Shown here: positions 60,947 to 64,000 of the stretch, one piece after another | Layout: the number at the start of each line of letters is the position of its first letter | Position numbering within the stretch: position 1 is the stretch's first letter | DNA from: Isosphaeraceae bacterium | GTDB taxonomy: Bacteria > Planctomycetota > Planctomycetia > Isosphaerales > Isosphaeraceae | NCBI GenBank assembly: GCA_025356475.1 | Contig: JANXSX010000168.1 | Span: 20,510-84,509, forward strand | Reading direction: 5' to 3' | Length of the DNA: 64,000 nucleotides | The notes under the pieces: model-generated | Databases searched by the model: none | What the model saw: the letters and a program-made list of their open reading frames with translations, nothing else | What the model was told of the DNA's origin: nothing | Translations under genes and position numbers: made by a program

Positions 60947-61246
60947 CGGCGACCTCCTGTCGCAAACCCAGCGTGATGCCAGTTTATTAACCGTTTGGCG
61001 AACTTTGGGCTAGAGAACTTTTTGGCAATCGGCCGAGAAGCCATCGGTGGAACCACTCTGCTGTCGGTGGCCGCTTGCACGAATTCGCTCGTATTTCATG
61101 TTGCGGTGAAGTTCGGATTGCCCAACCTGGCCAAGCATGCTATAACCCCGCTAGCCCGAATCTCTTGGGCGTTGGCTCCTCGCGACCGACGTCCTGGAGT
61201 ATGGCATGGATGCTGAACAGGGTCACTCGTCCTGGCGCTCGCCCCA
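60947..61246. promoter_or_regulatory. Divergent promoter region, with a sigma-70-like site for the ABC exporter
   Basis: A 300-base gap between divergent genes. On the plus strand TTGCCC (61118-61123, 4 of 6) and TATAAC (61141-61146, 5 of 6) are exactly 17 bases apart, about 95 bases upstream of the ABC gene. The expected start would be near 61153. No gene is supported within the gap. No obvious site for the leftward glycosyltransferase gene was found. Confidence 0.5.
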
Positions 61247-63484
61247 ATGAAAAATTTCGCCCGTTTGGTTCGATTTACCTGGCCTTACCGGGTCCGGTTC
61301 GGGCTCTCTCTAGGCTGCGCCATTTTGGTCGCACTCCTCTGGGGGGCGAACATTAGCCTGGTCTATCCGCTCTTAAAGGTCTTGTTCTATAGCCAGAACT
61401 GCCAGACCTGGATCGCGGAACAGATCAATGTCAATGAGACAGATGTTGCGTGCTTGAACGCTCGACTCGAAGAGTTGAGGGTGATCGAGCAACTGCTCGC
61501 TGACAAGCCTGAGGAACTCGCCGAGCACTTTCGTCTCGCCCGACTCGACGAAGAAGAGGCGCTGAAAAAGTTCCGTAAGCTTGAAAGCGTCTTTGGCAAC
61601 TTAGACTTCATTGAGGCCAACCCCGGCCCCCAACCCAGGGACCCGCAAGCCATCGAAGCTTGCCGACGGGACCTCCGGGTCGCCGAGGCCCGCGTCCTGG
61701 AACTCAAGGGTTCGGGCAAGCCACGAGCTGGCCGCCGCGACGAAGCCATTACTGAGCGCAGGGGCGATCTCAATCGCGACCTGGCCAAGACCACTTGGTG
61801 GCTGACACGCTATGGGTGGGCTCAGCCGATCATCGGCAGATATCTCCCTCATGACGGATTTCGGACCCTACTTTTGCTGATGGGTGTTGTCTTTGCAGGT
61901 GTTGCTCTTAAGTGCATGTTCATGTTCTTTCAAGAAGTGTTAGTGGCCGACATCAACCAGTTAAGCCTCTTCAATATTCGCAACCACTTCTTCCGCAGGA
62001 CAATGGCGCTCGACCTCAATCAGTTCGGCCAACAGAATTCGGCGGAGCTGATTGCACGTTTTACCAGTGATATGGAATCGGTGAGCCAGGGCTTTAATAC
62101 CTTGCTGGGCCGAGTGATTCGCGAGCCACTTCGCGCTGTTTCCTGCCTCGGGATCGCGTTCTGGCTCAACTGGCGGCTGACCTGTCTGACCATGGTTCTC
62201 GTCCCGGTCTCCGCCTATACCGCCAACCGAGCCGGCAAACGGATGAAGCGGGCGATGCGGAAGTCGCTCGAAAGTACTGCAAATATCTACAAGATCTTGC
62301 AAGAGACCTTACAAGGTGTTGCCGTGGTGAAAGCATATACGACGGAACGTCGCGAGCGGCGGCGATTCTTTCTGGAAACCAAGAGCCTTTACAAGAAGAG
62401 CCTCAAAGTCGCGACGATCGACGCCCTCTCCGACCCCGTCCTGGAGCTGCTCTCGCTGGCCACGGTCTCGATTGCCCTGCTCGCGGGTGCATATCTCGTG
62501 TTGAGACGGACGATGTTCCTCGACCTCGGCTTGTTCCGCCTCCAACTGGCGAGCAGCGTTCCCTCGATCGAGGATTTGCTCTCACTTTACGCAACACTTG
62601 GCGGGATCTCCGACCCGGTTCGGAAGCTCTCGAACGTTCATTCGAAGCTTCAACGTGCGGCGGCGGCTTCGGATCGGATTTGCGCTCTGATGGATCGCGA
62701 GCCCGAAGTGACGGTCGCCCCCAACGCGATCCGCTTGCCTCGCCATCAACGCTCGATCGAGTTCGACCAGGTCTGCTTTAGCTATAACGATCGGGACCCG
62801 GTCATCCGCGACCTTTCTCTGACCATCAAGCATGGTGAAACGATCGCGCTCGTCGGCCCCAATGGCTGTGGAAAGAGCACTCTGATGTCGCTCCTCCCCC
62901 GATTCTTCGAGGTTGCCTCAGGCGCAATTCGGATCGATGGTCACGATATCAAGGACATCCAGCCCAGAAGCCTCCGTAGGCAGATCGGCGTGGTGATCCA
63001 AGAGACGATCCTCTTTGAAGATACGATCGCTAATAACATTGCTTACGGGAACGATTCATCAAGTCGTGACCAGATTGTTGCAGCAGCCAAGCGTTCTTAT
63101 GCTCACCAGTTTATCAGTCAGCTTCCAGACGGCTACAATACGATGCTTGGTGCGCGTGGAGCGGGACTCTCTGGGGGCCAGAAACAACGCCTCGCCTTGG
63201 CCCGTGCCATGCTTCGTGACCCATCGATCCTGATCCTTGATGAAGCGACGAGCGCTGTCGATATCCAGGATGAGGCGCTGATTCGCAAAGCCATCGAAGA
63301 GTTTTCACGCGGAAGGACAACCTTCCTGATTACTCATAGCCTGGGCTCGTTGCAGTTCGCCGATCGTATCGTCTTGATCAATGCCGGTCGGATTGAGGCG
63401 GTCGGCACGGATAGCGAACTCCGGAAGAGTTCCCCACTCTATCGTAAGCTCCACGAGATCCACTTCCAGCGAGAGAGTGCTTGA
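61247..63484 (+). CDS. ABC exporter with fused permease and ATPase (MsbA/lipid-type)
   Basis: A 745-residue half-transporter; two copies would form the exporter. The permease part starts with TM1 (about 15-40) and then has an unusual extracytoplasmic insert of about 140 residues (45-190), highly charged and helical (LEELRVIEQLLADKPEELAEH, DEEEALKKFRKLESVFG), before TM2 at about 200. The remaining helices are normal, with the coupling motif ANIYKILQETLQGVAVVKAY. The ATPase has VGPNGCGKSTL (Walker A), LSGGQKQRLALARAML (signature), ILILDEATSAVD (Walker B) and the switch His in LITHSLG. The family exports lipids or drugs. The insert might contact a periplasmic partner or the cell envelope (inference). 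A small hairpin TTGAAT/ATTCAA overlaps its stop codon. Confidence 0.93.
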   Translation: MKNFARLVRFTWPYRVRFGLSLGCAILVALLWGANISLVYPLLKVLFYSQNCQTWIAEQINVNETDVACLNARLEELRVIEQLLADKPEELAEHFRLARLDEEEALKKFRKLESVFGNLDFIEANPGPQPRDPQAIEACRRDLRVAEARVLELKGSGKPRAGRRDEAITERRGDLNRDLAKTTWWLTRYGWAQPIIGRYLPHDGFRTLLLLMGVVFAGVALKCMFMFFQEVLVADINQLSLFNIRNHFFRRTMALDLNQFGQQNSAELIARFTSDMESVSQGFNTLLGRVIREPLRAVSCLGIAFWLNWRLTCLTMVLVPVSAYTANRAGKRMKRAMRKSLESTANIYKILQETLQGVAVVKAYTTERRERRRFFLETKSLYKKSLKVATIDALSDPVLELLSLATVSIALLAGAYLVLRRTMFLDLGLFRLQLASSVPSIEDLLSLYATLGGISDPVRKLSNVHSKLQRAAAASDRICALMDREPEVTVAPNAIRLPRHQRSIEFDQVCFSYNDRDPVIRDLSLTIKHGETIALVGPNGCGKSTLMSLLPRFFEVASGAIRIDGHDIKDIQPRSLRRQIGVVIQETILFEDTIANNIAYGNDSSSRDQIVAAAKRSYAHQFISQLPDGYNTMLGARGAGLSGGQKQRLALARAMLRDPSILILDEATSAVDIQDEALIRKAIEEFSRGRTTFLITHSLGSLQFADRIVLINAGRIEAVGTDSELRKSSPLYRKLHEIHFQRESA

Positions 63485-63874
63485 ATTGTAAAGATTCAAA
63501 TACCTATGCGTTGAGGAAGATCAATGATCAATTGGGATCAAAACAGGCAATTGCTCGTTGATGGCTCAGAGATCTTGAGATTCGAAGGCTAATCGGACCG
63601 TCGTGCCACGGTCCACGTCGCAACCTCGGGCTTTGAACGATTACGCCCTGAATGCAAAGGATGGCCCCACAACTCATCCCAGACGAGGGATCTGACTCCC
63701 CGTACAATCCACAAATTCCTAACAGCCGGAATTCTCGACTTTGCATATCGGGGAAAATGTCCCGACTACGCAACACGTGTCGCCCGAGTGTGGTATCTCT
63801 GAGAGTCGGTTGCTGAGCAGATCCACTACTTCAGGATGGATCGTGAGGCGACCCCACTCGGAAGGAACCTTACG
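63485..63874 (+). other. Non-coding stretch after the ABC exporter
   Basis: No gene is supported in these 390 bases on either strand. A 6-bp AT-rich hairpin (63481-63499) spans the start of the region and could end the ABC transcript. GATCAATGATCAATTGGGATC near 63520 has repeated GATC sites, but no clear pattern. A GAAGGA ribosome site for the next gene occurs at 63861-63866. Confidence 0.5.
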
Positions 63875-64000
63875 ATGACGACGATGAAACAAGTCGAGGC
63901 CAATCGGCGAAATGCAACCCTCAGCACCGGGCCCACGTCCGATGAGGGGAAGCTCAAAGCGCGGCAGAATGCGACCAAACATGGCCTTGCATCCACGTCT
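63875..64000 (+). CDS. N-terminal fragment of a protein with an RRNA..STGP..GK motif
   Basis: Only the first 42 residues are inside the window. They start MTTMKQVEANRRNATLSTGP and continue with DEGKLKARQNATKHGLAS. The order of an RRNA..STGP segment, a GK-x-R region and NA..HGL is a repeated motif at the start of a widespread but unnamed protein family, common in planctomycetes and also found in mobile-element and phage-associated genes. A GAAGGA site lies 8 bases upstream of the ATG. The function is unknown and the rest of the gene lies beyond the window. Confidence 0.7.
   Translation, partial: MTTMKQVEANRRNATLSTGPTSDEGKLKARQNATKHGLASTS

Overview
The window looks like a chromosomal segment of an aerobic, heterotrophic planctomycete, most likely from the Isosphaera/Singulisphaera side of the phylum. 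This rests on family content, not on a search. It carries a cytochrome c/DUF1549/DUF1553 giant protein next to a DUF1501 protein, a ThuA-domain protein, LpxD/LpxI lipid A genes, and at the right edge the start of a short RRNA..STGP-type protein family. The DNA is moderately GC-rich, genes are dense, and starts are often GTG or TTG. Apart from one decayed group II intron, the window reads as core genome.

Layout. 0-4.6 kb: bifunctional proline catabolic enzyme (putA), a YbaK-type tRNA-editing protein, the RNase P RNA gene (rnpB) with a recognisable promoter, and a small unknown protein. 4.6-8.7 kb: a complete succinate dehydrogenase operon (sdhC-D-A-B) with a promoter candidate and a long hairpin at its end. 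8.8-16.6 kb: PBP4-type carboxypeptidase, a CbiA-like protein that has lost its catalytic motifs, a two-domain rhodanese, a quinone/enoyl reductase, a structured non-coding stretch, a small unknown protein, then a metallophosphoesterase and a CPBP protease in one transcription unit.

16.6-26.6 kb: an aa3-type (A2 subfamily) cytochrome c oxidase operon: dihaem cytochrome c lipoprotein, coxB, coxA, ctaA, ctaB, coxC, coxD, a Sco-DUF420 fusion, a small CxxC membrane protein, and unexpectedly hisB at the end. Together these encode the electron donor, the oxidase, haem A synthesis and copper insertion. 26.6-37.7 kb: a divergent planctomycete-type catabolic region. DUF1501 and cytochrome/DUF1553 genes run leftward; an enolase-superfamily enzyme, a ThuA-isochorismatase fusion, a CocE-like hydrolase and a polytopic membrane protein run rightward. 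37.8-39.2 kb: dihydrolipoyl dehydrogenase.

39.4-41.3 kb: a group II intron on the minus strand whose reverse transcriptase is broken by one frameshift and one stop codon, followed by a palindrome-rich non-coding island. 41.7-46 kb: nagB, a small helical protein, a cytidylate-kinase-like protein, and the lipid A genes lpxI and lpxD. 46.1-53.8 kb: a nitrate assimilation cluster: hemD, a NarK transporter and nitrate reductase run leftward, and a divergent four-module nitrite reductase (NirA + rubredoxin-like + Rieske + FAD/NAD reductase) runs rightward. 53.7-61 kb: a leftward run of glycosyltransferase, YfhO-like membrane protein, EgtB-like enzyme and GlgX debranching enzyme. 61.2-64 kb: an ABC exporter with a large insert in its membrane domain, then the start of a last gene cut by the window edge.

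No CRISPR array, prophage, convincing tRNA, rRNA or defence island was seen. The points most worth following up are the nitrite reductase fusion, the motif-less CbiA-like protein, the ThuA-isochorismatase fusion, the decayed intron inserted beside a hairpin, and the palindromic island next to it.
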